From NCBI RefSeq assembly GCF_044904675.1, contig NZ_JADIKJ010000002.1, forward strand, positions 310,001 to 374,000: a stretch of 64,000 nt of DNA. Reading direction: 5' to 3'. This stretch comes from Dyella_B jejuensis (lineage in GTDB: Bacteria; Pseudomonadota; Gammaproteobacteria; Xanthomonadales; Rhodanobacteraceae). A model generated the notes under the pieces. That model was given only the letters and a program-made list of their open reading frames with translations, made no database searches and was not told the DNA's origin. Below, piece by piece: positions 23,491 to 32,576 of this stretch (the stretch's first letter is position 1; every line of letters begins with the position of its first letter). Both the position numbers and the translations under genes were made by a program.

Positions 23491-24462
23491 TCAGGACACG
23501 GCTGCCATCTGGAGTTCCGGTTTTCGATCAGGCCGCCAAACCGGCATGCTTGCCCGGCTTACCGCATCGATGATTGCAGCCATTTCCGCGCGGTTGAACT
23601 CTATGCTTGCCGCGCGCGCATTCTGATCGAGATGTTCCAGCGAAGTAGTGCCAGGTATCAGCACCGTATTCGGAGAATGCTGCAGCAACCAGGCCAGTGC
23701 GAGCTGCGAAGGCGTCACACCGTATCGGTCGGCAATCGGCCCCAATGGGCTGTCGCGCCCTACGAGGCCGCCATGCCCTAGCGGGAACCATGGGATGAAG
23801 GCAATGCCGTGCTTCTCGACATAACGCAGCGTTTCTTCATCGGCACGATCGGCAATGTTGTAGAGATTTTCGATGGCGACAATTTTGGCAGTACGGCGTG
23901 CCTCAACCAGCTGTTCGATACTTACGCCCGGTTGATTGGACAGGCCGATATGATGAATCTTCCCTTCCTTCTGCAAGCGCACCAGCTCGCCGAGTGATTC
24001 GGAAAGGGGTACCAGCGGATCAATGCTGTGCAGTTGATAGAGGCTAATTCGTTCCAAACCCAGCCGGCGAAGGCTCATCTCTACCTGTTGACGCAAGTAT
24101 TTCGGATAATTGATCGGTTCTATGTAAGGTGCGCCAGGGGCGCCATGAATCCAGTCATGGGGACCGCTACGCAGCATGCCACCCTTGGTTGAAATCACCA
24201 GATCGTTGGGGTACGGATGCAAGGCCTTGCGTATGATTTCCTCGTTATCGCCAGGGCCGTAGGAATCAGCGGTGTCGATGAAGTTGACGCCAAGATCGTG
24301 TACTGCATGGCGCAGCACGCGGATGGCGTGCTCCGGGTCCGCCGGCGGACCCCACATGCCGTAGCCAGTCAGGTGCATCGCGCCATAACCAAGGCGGTTG
24401 ACGATCAGATCACCGCCTAACGCAAATGGCTTGCTGGCGGCTTGGGGTTGAGTAGCGATCAT
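23491..24462 (-). CDS. Aldo-keto reductase in the type III PKS operon
   Basis: This 323-residue AKR shows VNRLGYGAMHLTGYGMWGPP, FIDTADSYGPGDNEEII (catalytic Asp and Tyr), DLVISTKGGM (Lys) and YQLHSIDPLVPL (His). IPGTTSLEHLDQNARAAS is the cofactor loop. Its start overlaps the PKS stop (ATGA) and AGGAGG lies just upstream, so the two are translationally coupled. An NADPH-dependent reduction of the polyketide or of a precursor aldehyde is a fair guess. It is distinct from the AKR at 18065-19060. Confidence 0.9.
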   Translation of the reverse strand: MIATQPQAASKPFALGGDLIVNRLGYGAMHLTGYGMWGPPADPEHAIRVLRHAVHDLGVNFIDTADSYGPGDNEEIIRKALHPYPNDLVISTKGGMLRSGPHDWIHGAPGAPYIEPINYPKYLRQQVEMSLRRLGLERISLYQLHSIDPLVPLSESLGELVRLQKEGKIHHIGLSNQPGVSIEQLVEARRTAKIVAIENLYNIADRADEETLRYVEKHGIAFIPWFPLGHGGLVGRDSPLGPIADRYGVTPSQLALAWLLQHSPNTVLIPGTTSLEHLDQNARAASIEFNRAEMAAIIDAVSRASMPVWRPDRKPELQMAAVS

Positions 24463-25559
24463 GCCATGACCTCCTCAGGGTAAATTCTGGTCTTTGCGAC
24501 CGGTGTTGAAACCAGGTTCGTCCATTTTCCAAGCGTGACCTCCGCGGTAATTCCGGGTCCGAAACCGGCAATGATTCCGCGTGCGCCCTCATGCACAGCG
24601 CCGGCCTCGAACATGCGGCGCGCCGCATCCAGTACGACGCACGAAGCTATATTTCCGTACTCGGTCAAGGTCGCCCTGCTGTACGCAAACATCTCGGGCA
24701 CCACGCCAAGGAAATGCGAGAGGTCATCAAGAATGCGCGGGCCTCCGGCGTGGATGATGTAGAAATCCAGCTCCCCTGCGTCCCATCCGCATTGACCGGA
24801 AACCGACCGAAGTTCCGGAGCCAGTTGCTCCATCGTTCCAGGCACCCGCTTGTCCAGGCAGAAATGAAAGCCCGTTGATTTGACGGCATACGAAATCCAG
24901 TCTTCGGTACCGGGCACAAGGCGTGTTCCATTGCTCACCAGATGAATGCCGGCGCCCCCCACGCCGCGTACTACGGCTGCCGCCACCGCATCCCCGAACA
25001 ATCCGTTGGAAAGAAGGTTGCCAACGCCAAGATCGGTGGGCTGATAGCAGAGCGAGCAGAATTCGCATGCCACGATGAGCACATTCGCGCCCGGATAGGC
25101 CAGACAAAAATCGTGGGCCCGGTTGATCGCAGTCCCGCCCGCAGCGCAGCCAAGCTGTGAAATAGGGAGTTGGCGCGTATCACTGCGGAAGCCGAGCTCG
25201 TTGATCATCCATGCAATCAACGATGGCATCGTAAAGCCCGTGCAAGATACAAAGATAATCGCGTCGATCTGATCTGCGACAAGTCGCGCATTGGCCAATG
25301 CCTTCTGGACAACTGCCGGAATACGCGCCTTCGCTTCGCGCACGTAAATAAGGTTGCGCGTTTCCAGGCCAGGATGGCGCAAGGTTTCCTCGATGGGTTG
25401 CACCAGATGACGCCGATCTACCTTGGTATTGCCGATGAGTCTGAGTACCAACGGAAGTTGTTCATGACTTGCATGCAGTATCCGCGCCAGAGCCAGTGTC
25501 TCCTTAAGGCTGATCGTGTATTCGGGCACGGCGACCGCTGGGCAACAAAGTGTCGGCAT
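24459..25559 (-). CDS. Type III polyketide synthase (PhlD/RppA-like)
   Basis: The start at 25559 (MPTLCCPAVAVPEY) gives 366 residues. The catalytic triad of chalcone-synthase-like enzymes is complete: Cys138 (QLGCAAGG), His270 (YIIHAGG) and Asn303 (YGNIAS), with the C-terminal GFGPGITAE loop. Blocks such as NTKVDRRHLVQPIEE, SCTGFTMPSLIA and CEFCSLCYQPTD are close to those I recall from PhlD (phloroglucinol synthase), and RppA is related. It condenses malonyl units on an acyl or malonyl starter without ACP. It heads an operon with an aldo-keto reductase, an NTF2-like protein and a desaturase. The product could be a phloroglucinol, resorcinol or pyrone and cannot be fixed by reading. Confidence 0.9.
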   Translation of the reverse strand: MPTLCCPAVAVPEYTISLKETLALARILHASHEQLPLVLRLIGNTKVDRRHLVQPIEETLRHPGLETRNLIYVREAKARIPAVVQKALANARLVADQIDAIIFVSCTGFTMPSLIAWMINELGFRSDTRQLPISQLGCAAGGTAINRAHDFCLAYPGANVLIVACEFCSLCYQPTDLGVGNLLSNGLFGDAVAAAVVRGVGGAGIHLVSNGTRLVPGTEDWISYAVKSTGFHFCLDKRVPGTMEQLAPELRSVSGQCGWDAGELDFYIIHAGGPRILDDLSHFLGVVPEMFAYSRATLTEYGNIASCVVLDAARRMFEAGAVHEGARGIIAGFGPGITAEVTLGKWTNLVSTPVAKTRIYPEEVMA

Positions 25560-25652
25560 GACAGTCTCCACGTTTTCGAGAAAGATGCGCACGCCCACAC
25601 CAGAAGTTAACCTGGCATGCCATGCACCTCTGGCGAGATGGTTTAAAGCGGT

Positions 25653-25955
25653 TTATCGATATCGCGAAACGATTCTTGCGCGTATGTGAAGCGATTGCCT
25701 CAATCCACCATGAAGATGTGGATGAAAGGACATGCATCGATGCATAAATCCTGCAAGTAGATCCGCAGGCGCCGCTTTCCTTTCATCGGCAGTGATAATG
25801 CCGACATTGACGCCTGTCGTACTGCCTTTCACGTAATGGACTTTCCCGGTCAGGCGCTGATGCAGCAATGAACTGGATTCAATGTCTTCAAGCAACGCAT
25901 CGACAGTTTCATTGCGACTTATGTCAATCCAGTGATAGCACACGACCACCTCCAT
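25653..25955 (-). CDS. Hypothetical small protein
   Basis: From the ATG at 25955 the frame gives 100 residues: MEVVVCYHWIDISRNETVDALLEDIESSSLLHQRL, then GKVHYVKGSTTGVNVGIITADERKAAPADLLAGF. I see no family I can name; the start of the sequence resembles small alpha-beta proteins of the DUF4936 kind only loosely. The ribosome site is weak. It lies on the same strand 93 bases upstream of the PKS start. The frame can be extended to 26204, but that part is low in complexity and unlikely to be coding. Confidence 0.35.
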   Translation of the reverse strand: MEVVVCYHWIDISRNETVDALLEDIESSSLLHQRLTGKVHYVKGSTTGVNVGIITADERKAAPADLLAGFMHRCMSFHPHLHGGLRQSLHIRARIVSRYR

Positions 25956-27001
25956 GCTTGTTGCGTATGCTGCACAACCAGCGGATGCACGGTATAGCGT
26001 GTGAAACGTTATGGCATCATAAAAAGCATATGAAATGATGCATATCAAATAAAATAATTCGCGATCTTTCGTGCGAGCAACACTGGCTGACGCGATCGGA
26101 GTGCACGCTGACGCCATCGAACGGTGAAGCGCGAAGACGGCCATGCACAGCGCCTTGCACACCAGCATGACGATCATGCGCTCGGACGCATGCCATCCCA
26201 TCACCTGATGCGCGACTACGGATCCAGCGCCGCCGCCTGCACAACCAACTTCATCGGTTGCGATATACGTATGTCGCTGACCTATGCCTGGTTGGCTCGA
26301 TCCGCATGGAAGTTCCGCTGCAACAGCTTCGGCGCTACCGGCAAGCCGTGACTGGAATCCGTCGCAGCCTTACTTGCACGCCCCGTTGGTTCGCAGCGTC
26401 TGGCCACGTATGCTCCTGGCCACACCAGGCGCAAGGCCTATTCCTCGAATTCACTGCAACGCCCATGCATTAATTGAAGAATAACCGTACCTGGATGTGT
26501 TGTTGTGACGTGACGTGCGAATGCGGGTTGAAATTCACATGAGCAGGCTTCGCGCATGGCGAACTTATCAAGTTTGAAATCCAGGTTGGGCGCAATGCCT
26601 TCAGGATGATCCGCAAGACCTGGCAAATTGAATGCACAAAGGTTCAGATGCGTTCCAACTTCGTGCATTGCCCTGGATCAACAAGAGCGGATGAATAGTT
26701 ACGCATGGCATTCACTTGAGTAACCAGTCATTGCGCGACTTGCTATTTTTTTATTCCACCGTTTTTTTCAATGTGTTGCGCGGACAATTCGCGCATGGCA
26801 TAGCGCGCCATGAGCAGCCCCACAGCACGATACGTCCCCGGAAGGGCGGCGGGATCGATTTTTGCGGCAGTTCTACTCCGGCGACATGACGGAGACCTAA
26901 CTATCCCCGGTCCCATTCCGGTTGTCAGATCACGCATTACCGCGCAGGGAGCCTGCGACGGCTAAATGGTCATCCAACCAACGTCCACGAGGAGAATGTC
27001 C
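25956..27001. other. Long stretch with no supported gene
   Basis: About one kilobase of mixed, partly A/T-rich sequence lies between the PKS operon and the small secreted protein gene. Short frames exist on both strands (for example 26438-26668 and 26743-26937 on the minus strand), but none has a good ribosome site or family motif. It may hold promoters for the flanking genes; nothing more can be supported. Confidence 0.5.
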
Positions 27002-27400
27002 ATGAAAATTCGCCAACTTGCCACGTTATCCATTTTACTTGCATTGTCCGCCATCTCCTTTGCCGCATCAGCCGCAACTCCGGGCCCATGTACGGATGCC
27101 CTTCAAGCCGCAGTAAACAATGCGACAATTACGATTACGAATTTAGAACAGGGCAACGGAACGGAGGCCCTCGTTAACGCTGCCGGGATGAACGCGAATG
27201 AAGTGGGAGCGCAGGCAATCTGTACCGCAGCGGATCTGCCGAACGTGATCCAAATTACTCTTGATATCACTACATCCATCGGTGAAAACGCTGCGACTGC
27301 GTCATTGATCACTTTGGGAGACTATCCCCTTGCAATCGTCTACTTAAATGGACAGATCGCCGTCCTGAACAACGCAATTGCGCTCGCGGACGGAAAATAG
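27002..27400 (+). CDS. Small secreted protein of unknown function
   Basis: Start at 27002, with CGAGGAG about eight bases upstream. The first 23 residues are a Sec signal peptide (MKIRQLATLSILLALSAISF, then AASAA before TPGPCTD). The mature part of about 108 residues has two cysteines, PCTD and AICTAAD, that could pair, and it is rich in Ala, Asn, Thr and Ile with almost no basic residues. No family was recognised. It seems to be a single-gene unit. Confidence 0.65.
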   Translation: MKIRQLATLSILLALSAISFAASAATPGPCTDALQAAVNNATITITNLEQGNGTEALVNAAGMNANEVGAQAICTAADLPNVIQITLDITTSIGENAATASLITLGDYPLAIVYLNGQIAVLNNAIALADGK

Positions 27401-27857
27401 GCGCAACCATGGGGTCGTAGATTCTAAGGATGCAACTTGCACCTGGTGCGGGAGCACCTGGTTTGCCAGGAACGAATAGCATCTACAGCCGGACATTCTG
27501 TCCGGCGCGTCACCTGGCTGACAGCTGCAAAGGCGAACACAGTGCTCAAATTCGGCGGCGCCTCGCCTGCTCTACGGGCGCCGCCGGACTCTCGCCCGTG
27601 GAACAGAGTCTTGTTTAGCCTGGAAGCTATCGACCGTAATCGGGGACACATACGGTTATTTTCATTACGCACATTGATCAGTGCCGAAGAAGTCTTTTCG
27701 ACTTTCACGCACCGATAATTCCGATCGGCGTAAAAACCACTTCTTCGCGAATTCGGCTCCAGTGATCGCGGTCAGTCGAGAAAGATGGCGCACATCGGCT
27801 GACAGATCGGCGACGAGAGAATGCTGAGCAACGGGATGGTTCCATGATGCGTGGCTG
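27401..27857. other. Intergenic stretch with a hairpin
   Basis: No gene is supported. GCCGGACA (27488-27495) and TGTCCGGC (27499-27506) form a perfect 8-bp stem with a TTC loop and no T-tract. It could be a weak terminator for the upstream secreted protein gene. Confidence 0.4.
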
Positions 27858-28931
27858 TTGAGCGCGCAAGCCTATGCCTGCGAGGATAAAGACTATGGCC
27901 AAGTCATTTGCGTGGTCTGCGTAATGGCGCCGCACAGATGTATGCGGCTGACCTCGGTTGCAGCGTGCGCGGCGCATCTGAGGCAGCATCAACTGCCGGC
28001 AGCCGCAGCGTGGACGACAGCGGTTGACCAGTGCTTGCGAACCGGAGCGGCACAGGGTCGCCAGGGAGTACACAGGTCCATTGATCGCGTGATGGAGGCA
28101 TGCCCCGCACTGACACGCGCGCAGTGTTGGCAGCGCTTGCGTTGGTTGCGCGAACATGCTGCCGTTGTACGTCCGACGCCGGACGCCTGGCCGGCGGAAT
28201 TGATCGAACAGCTTCACGAAGGCTATCGCCGCGGCGGCAAATGTAAACGCGAAGCTTTTTGTGCAGTTCGATCTCGTTATCCCGACTTGCCCGGACACGT
28301 CATCACGCGATTCGCTCGTCGGCAAGGTTGGCTCGTAAAATCTCCAGCGAGCGTCTCGCCACGACGGCGCTGGACCGCCGCCGAACAAGCGCATTTTGCC
28401 GCGATGGCCGAACAACAGCCCGTCGCAAAGATGGCGCATGCCTTAGGACGTTCGAGGAAAGCAATCCGATGGCGCCTGGGTGCGCAGGGTCTGAGCGCAA
28501 AGGTCGAAGGGCTGTGGTCAGCGCGTCGACTCACCCGCACTTTGCATGTGGGGCGGATCACGTTGAGGCGCTGGATTGCCGAACATGCGGTGCGGGTGCG
28601 CGATGCCCATATCACCGGTACGTCGTTGCTGGCTTATCGCGCGCGCGATTCGTATGTCAATGAAGGCGTGGCCCGGGACGGCACGGCCTCGATCACCATC
28701 CAGCCGGATCAATGCTACTGTTGGAAGGAAGCGGCCCAGCTGTTGGGTCACCGCATCGAAGGCGTGCGCCAGGGCGTAGCACGCGGCACGCTTAAACTGG
28801 TGGATACGCTAGTGAGCGATCAAGCATTACAAAGGTTTTGCCAGCATTATTCGCTTGGGCGACTGGACCGTAGCCGGATCGATCCGGGCATCCATCGATG
28901 GCTGGTGTGCGAGTATGGACTTCCTAATTAA
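27858..28931 (+). CDS. Multi-helix-turn-helix protein of unknown function
   Basis: The 357-residue protein is Arg- and Ala-rich and has several helix-turn-helix-like blocks. One is a SANT/Myb-like segment, RRRWTAAEQAHFAAMAEQQPVAKMAHALGRSRKAIRWRLGAQGL (about 171-214). A second is LWSARRLTRTLHVGRITLRRWIAEHAVRV, and the third, WKEAAQLLGHRIEGVRQGVARGTLKLVDTLVSDQALQRFC, has the look of an excisionase/MerR-type wHTH. A Cys-rich start (CEDKDYGQVICVVC) may be upstream of the true start. It probably binds DNA at repeated sites. I do not recognise the family and see no partner gene. Confidence 0.6.
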   Translation: MSAQAYACEDKDYGQVICVVCVMAPHRCMRLTSVAACAAHLRQHQLPAAAAWTTAVDQCLRTGAAQGRQGVHRSIDRVMEACPALTRAQCWQRLRWLREHAAVVRPTPDAWPAELIEQLHEGYRRGGKCKREAFCAVRSRYPDLPGHVITRFARRQGWLVKSPASVSPRRRWTAAEQAHFAAMAEQQPVAKMAHALGRSRKAIRWRLGAQGLSAKVEGLWSARRLTRTLHVGRITLRRWIAEHAVRVRDAHITGTSLLAYRARDSYVNEGVARDGTASITIQPDQCYCWKEAAQLLGHRIEGVRQGVARGTLKLVDTLVSDQALQRFCQHYSLGRLDRSRIDPGIHRWLVCEYGLPN

Positions 28932-29054
28932 CGGCCCCGTTTAGCCTGTTGGGAGCAAACTCCGTCTTCAAGAACCGGTACGAAGCTACTCGGCATTGGT
29001 GCAGGAGACGGTTGAAGCGTCCTCATCGCGCCACCCACCCATATTGGAGGTCCC

Positions 29055-29441
29055 ATGAAGCGAGTCACTGGCATTGGCGGCATCTTCTTCAAGGCCAAAG
29101 ACGCTCCGGCGCTACAGGCCTGGTACAAGCGCCACCTGGGAATCGATGTGCAAGCGTGGGGCGGCGCGGCGTTCGCCTGGACCGACGGTGACGGCAAGCC
29201 GGTCGCTGGAACAACCGTATGGTCTGTCGGTCCGGAGGAAGGCAACCAGTTCGCTCCCAGCAGCGCATCCTTCATGGTCAACTATCGGGTGGAAGACCTG
29301 CATGGGTTGATCAAGGCCTTGCGGGAGGAAGGTTGCAACGTGCTCGAGAAGATCGACGAATCCGACTATGGAAAGTTCGCCTGGGTCATCGATCCGGAAG
29401 GAAACAAGGTGGAACTGTGGCAACCGCCTGCCGGACAGTAA
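29055..29441 (+). CDS. Glyoxalase/VOC superfamily protein
   Basis: The 128-residue protein has two beta-alpha-beta-beta-beta repeats of the VOC fold: VTGIGGIFFKAKDAPALQAWYKRHLGIDV, then MVNYRVEDLHGLIKALREEGC, ending in WVIDPEGNKVELWQP. GGAGG lies six bases upstream of the ATG. The final Glu (KVELW) is the usual metal ligand, but the first His of classic glyoxalase I is missing (GGIFF), so the enzyme class is open. It stands alone. Confidence 0.85.
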   Translation: MKRVTGIGGIFFKAKDAPALQAWYKRHLGIDVQAWGGAAFAWTDGDGKPVAGTTVWSVGPEEGNQFAPSSASFMVNYRVEDLHGLIKALREEGCNVLEKIDESDYGKFAWVIDPEGNKVELWQPPAGQ

Positions 29442-29605
29442 GCAGTCGCCCCACGGCAACTTTGGGCGGACTGGAATCACCGAAGGCGTCATAGGCATCT
29501 TTGAAACGTCGCTTGCGCCAACGCCGGCATATTTGCCACGTGGTGAGCATGGCCAAGGCGAAACAAGTCCGGCTTCGCCGGGTCTCGGCTGTGGCTTTGA
29601 GATGC

Positions 29606-30301
29606 TTACATGGACTTCCAGAGAAACGCACTCAACCTGCGCAGCTCGTCGAACTGGCTCGCCAGCTCGAAGCTCAACAAGAAAATCGCAACGTGGAAGA
29701 CGCCCTCGTACCTGACGGACCAATCCAATACGGGCGCCGCGATACGCCGCCGAATGGCGTCGCGATTCAATATCAGGCAAATGACCACGCCCAGAACGCC
29801 ACCGACCAGCACATCCGTGGGGTAATGCAGCCCGAGATAAATCCGCGGCAGGCAGATGAACGCGATGGCGAACACGAAAGCAATGATGCCAAGCCGGCGC
29901 GACGCCAGGTAAATGCCCATCGCCACCGCGCACCACATCATCGCGTGATCGCTGGGAAACGAACTCCACGTGCGCACAAGCGGCACCTTGGTGGTGTCCG
30001 AAGGAAAATGCATCATCAGCGCCGGATTCGCAAATGGACGAACGCGGAAAGGGAGATAGTGCGCCAGCAACCTCCCGACGAACAGCGCGACGAAGGTTGC
30101 AACGGTGGTGGCCGCGACGATCTCCCGATCGCGGCGCATGGTAGGTCCGCGGCGAAACCAGATCCACCATAGCAAACAGATAAGGCCAAGCCCGCGCGTG
30201 AAATAGAATTTCTCGATGCCCATGGTCATGTAATCGAACATAGGCCAGCGGAACGCAAACTGGTTGAAGAACCGCAGGATGGTGATATCGAAGCTATTCA
30301 C
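29606..30301 (-). CDS. PAP2-family membrane phosphatase
   Basis: This 231-residue protein has five to six membrane helices and the PAP2 signature in a variant form: FRVRPFANP (motif 1), SFPSDHAM (motif 2, PSDH instead of PSGH) and PRIYLGLHYPTDVLVGG (motif 3 with catalytic His and Asp). Such enzymes remove phosphate from lipid phosphates such as undecaprenyl pyrophosphate or phosphatidic acid on the periplasmic side of the inner membrane. It appears as a single gene. Confidence 0.88.
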   Translation of the reverse strand: MNSFDITILRFFNQFAFRWPMFDYMTMGIEKFYFTRGLGLICLLWWIWFRRGPTMRRDREIVAATTVATFVALFVGRLLAHYLPFRVRPFANPALMMHFPSDTTKVPLVRTWSSFPSDHAMMWCAVAMGIYLASRRLGIIAFVFAIAFICLPRIYLGLHYPTDVLVGGVLGVVICLILNRDAIRRRIAAPVLDWSVRYEGVFHVAIFLLSFELASQFDELRRLSAFLWKSM

Positions 30302-30447
30302 GGCGAGATCACATTTAATACAGAACGGTTACGTCCGGTTTACCGATTCACTCGTATCGTCAGCGTGAAGTAAGCAAACCGCGCCGTTCCTTGCAGGCAG
30401 CGCAATCCGTGTAACTTTTAAGCTGTCGAAGCGGCCATGTACGTCAC

Positions 30448-31236
30448 CTATGAGCCGGCCTTGCCGGCAACTGCCGCATCGGCACGAAACCCCACGTAGC
30501 GGCTCGATCCGGTAGAAGTGTTGGAACTCAACGCGGAATCGGCACCGGCGGCACGCAGGGCATCAACGGTGGCTGCCTGGTTCGACACGATAGTCCAGGA
30601 GGGATTGCTTTGATGCTCGGCGCGCGCCTCATTGCGCAAGGCCTTGAGCAGCAGCTCGGCAGCCGGCGCATGGATGGCGAAACCTTCGTTTGAAAGTCCT
30701 GCGCTGCCAATGCCCAATTCAGCACACAGCCGTTGCTTGAAGAGTGCTTCGTGCTCGTCCTCGTCGCGCGACAAGGCGATATGCAGCTTGGCCTCCGGCT
30801 CCACCACTTGATCGTCACGCACCAGTGGCACTGATGATACCCACGCTTCGGGCGGACACAGCTTGTTTGCCGGCGCCAATGCGATGAGCGGATTGATTTC
30901 GGCCGGATAGACACGGCAGACGTGCGGCCGGGTCGCATAAATCCTGCAGCGGAAATCCTCGTCCAGATTTGGGCATGGCCCGACGTAGATGGCGGTAAGG
31001 ATCACGATCACGCGAATGCGCAGGTTGCCACTCATGCTCGCGAACGAACGCCGGCGTTTGTGCAAGGCATGCAGGTTGGAAGGTTCTGGCTCTTCCAGCC
31101 AAGGCAATGCCTCGCACAGCAGTTCGACTGTGTCGCCGCGGGCTATCCAGTCGATCGCTTCGTTGCGCGTCAGTGGCAGGCGCAAGTCATGGCAGCATTT
31201 GCCGCATGCGACACAGCTAAAGTTGAGATTCGCCAC
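30448..31236 (-). CDS. YkgJ family cysteine-cluster protein
   Basis: The 262-residue protein begins FSCVACGKCCHDLRLPLT, the N-terminal CxxCxxCC of the YkgJ/Fli-type zinc- or iron-binding family. Later come CPNLDEDFRCRIYATRPHVCRVYP, which adds the other conserved cysteines. The family is of unknown function and may bind a metal or FeS centre. The C-terminal 60 residues are low in complexity and not conserved. It is alone on its strand. Confidence 0.82.
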   Translation of the reverse strand: MANLNFSCVACGKCCHDLRLPLTRNEAIDWIARGDTVELLCEALPWLEEPEPSNLHALHKRRRSFASMSGNLRIRVIVILTAIYVGPCPNLDEDFRCRIYATRPHVCRVYPAEINPLIALAPANKLCPPEAWVSSVPLVRDDQVVEPEAKLHIALSRDEDEHEALFKQRLCAELGIGSAGLSNEGFAIHAPAAELLLKALRNEARAEHQSNPSWTIVSNQAATVDALRAAGADSALSSNTSTGSSRYVGFRADAAVAGKAGS

Positions 31237-31523
31237 CTGTGCCCCTGTCCGCTACGGTCTTGTGGTCCGGCCTGCCTGCGCTCATGACGGGCGAGACCCG
31301 GCCAGTATGCCCCACGGCGTTTCCAGTTGCTCGCGTTCGCGCATTGGCGACACTTCCCCGAGTTACGGCCAGCGTTACTACAAGTTATCCATGTACGGCA
31401 GTACCGCTACCCACTGCCTGACTACCTTCCGCTACGATTGGCCACCTGCGAAGACACGAAATGCGGCTTGATCACCATAGCGCCGCAAGCGCTCATCATC
31501 GCCCATAGCCAGGAGAGACGACC

Positions 31524-31925
31524 ATGGCTCACGAAGACCGCAATGCCGGCAGGACGGTCAAGATACCCGGCCCGGACCATCCCATCACCATCGAGCGCAG
31601 CACACGGCGTATCGTGGTGACAGTGGCCGGGCAAGTGATCGCCGATTCGCGCCGCGCGCTGATCCTCAAAGAAGCCAGCTATCCAGCGGTTCGCTACATT
31701 CCCCTGGACGATGTGGACATGTCACTGCTCGAACGGACCGACCATGCCACCTATTGTCCTTACAAAGGCGAGTGCGCCTATTACAGCATTCCCGCCGGCG
31801 GCGAGCGTGCGATCAACGCCGCGTGGAGCTATGAGCATCCCTACGAAGCAGTGGCGCCTATCGCAAGCCATCTGGCGTTCTATCCTGATCGCGTCGATGC
31901 GCTCGATGAATCGGAACAGGCCTGA
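31524..31925 (+). CDS. DUF427 family protein
   Basis: The 133-residue protein matches the DUF427 pattern: HPITIERSTRRIVVTVAGQVIADSRRALILKEASYPAVRYIPLDDVDMSLL, then THATYCPYKGECAYYS-like TDHATYCPYKGECAYYSI, and WSYEHPYEAVAPIASHLAFYPDRVD. AGGAGAG is upstream of the start. The family makes a small beta barrel of unknown activity. The 287 bases before it hold no gene I can support. Confidence 0.88.
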   Translation: MAHEDRNAGRTVKIPGPDHPITIERSTRRIVVTVAGQVIADSRRALILKEASYPAVRYIPLDDVDMSLLERTDHATYCPYKGECAYYSIPAGGERAINAAWSYEHPYEAVAPIASHLAFYPDRVDALDESEQA

Positions 31926-32298
31926 CTCGTCCTACGGACAACGGCATGCCGATGCGCTGCACGATGTTTTTGCACCACGCAACGGCCATTACTGAAAGCC
32001 ATGACGTTGCGTTAGATCGATGTTATCGATCTTGAAGCATCGATCCGGAAATTTGGACGACTCAAGCGTTCGCCTGCGCATTTTCAGCCGATAAAGCGCA
32101 CAACATGATTAGTTTTGTTTCGAAGACCGAATCAATATAGCGCCGCGATTGATTTATGTCTTATGGATGAACATTCATCAGCGTGTAGGTCGAACTGATC
32201 CTTCCTTCATCGCAAGACGATACGCAAAACGCGATGCTTGCAAGGCATCGCTTTTGCGCGATGCAAATTATGTCTTTTTAGTGATCGGAGATAGCAAA
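31926..32298. other. A/T-rich intergenic region before a small stress-type gene
   Basis: No gene is supported. The stretch is A/T-rich for this genome and contains small hairpins, among them GATCGATGTTATCGATC-like (about 32013-32029) and GCGATGCTTGCAAGGCATCGC-like (about 32231-32251). It is the probable promoter region of the small hydrophilic protein gene. Confidence 0.45.
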
Positions 32299-32496
32299 AT
32301 GGTATCGACCAACAAGAGCAGCGGTGGCGGCGATCATGCCAGCCACGAGCAACACGTGAAAGCAGGCGAGCAGAGCCACAAGAACACGCCATCCAAGAGC
32401 GCGTCGTCGGGCTCGTCCTCCCCGGGCAACTCACGTGGCGGAAGTCCGGAGCAGCACGCCAAGGCTGGACAGCAGAGCCACAAGAACGATCGCTAA
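32299..32496 (+). CDS. Small hydrophilic repeat protein, stress-type
   Basis: This 65-residue protein starts at 32299, with GGAG seven bases upstream. It is made of Ser, Gly, Lys, His and Asn and contains an imperfect repeat, EQHVKAGEQSHKN and EQHAKAGQQSHKN, around a Ser/Gly-rich linker. It has no hydrophobic core and should be disordered. It recalls KGG-type stress proteins (YciG) in composition, but the GGFA/KGG motif is absent. Function is unknown. Confidence 0.65.
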   Translation: MVSTNKSSGGGDHASHEQHVKAGEQSHKNTPSKSASSGSSSPGNSRGGSPEQHAKAGQQSHKNDR

Positions 32497-32517
32497 CAGC
32501 GGTGATCGACATGGATC

Positions 32518-32542
32518 GCCGCGCCGGCCACGCCGGCGCGGC
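32518..32542. terminator. Strong GC hairpin between convergent genes
   Basis: GCCGCGCCGGC (32518-32528) and GCCGGCGCGGC (32532-32542) form a perfect 11-bp stem with a 3-base loop, between the convergent small-protein and isochorismatase-like genes. There is no T-tract. A 15-bp tandem duplication follows (32547-32561 and 32562-32576). Confidence 0.6.
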
Positions 32543-32546
32543 CAAG

Positions 32547-32576
32547 CCTGGAACCACTAGTCCTGGAACCACTAGT
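32547..32576. repeat. 15-bp tandem duplication
   Basis: CCTGGAACCACTAGT occurs twice in a row and covers the stop codon of the isochorismatase-like gene on the minus strand. Confidence 0.8.

Noticed and set aside
26438..26937. Minus-strand small frames in the 1-kb gap
   Set aside because: No ribosome site, no homology that I can recall, and low-complexity composition.
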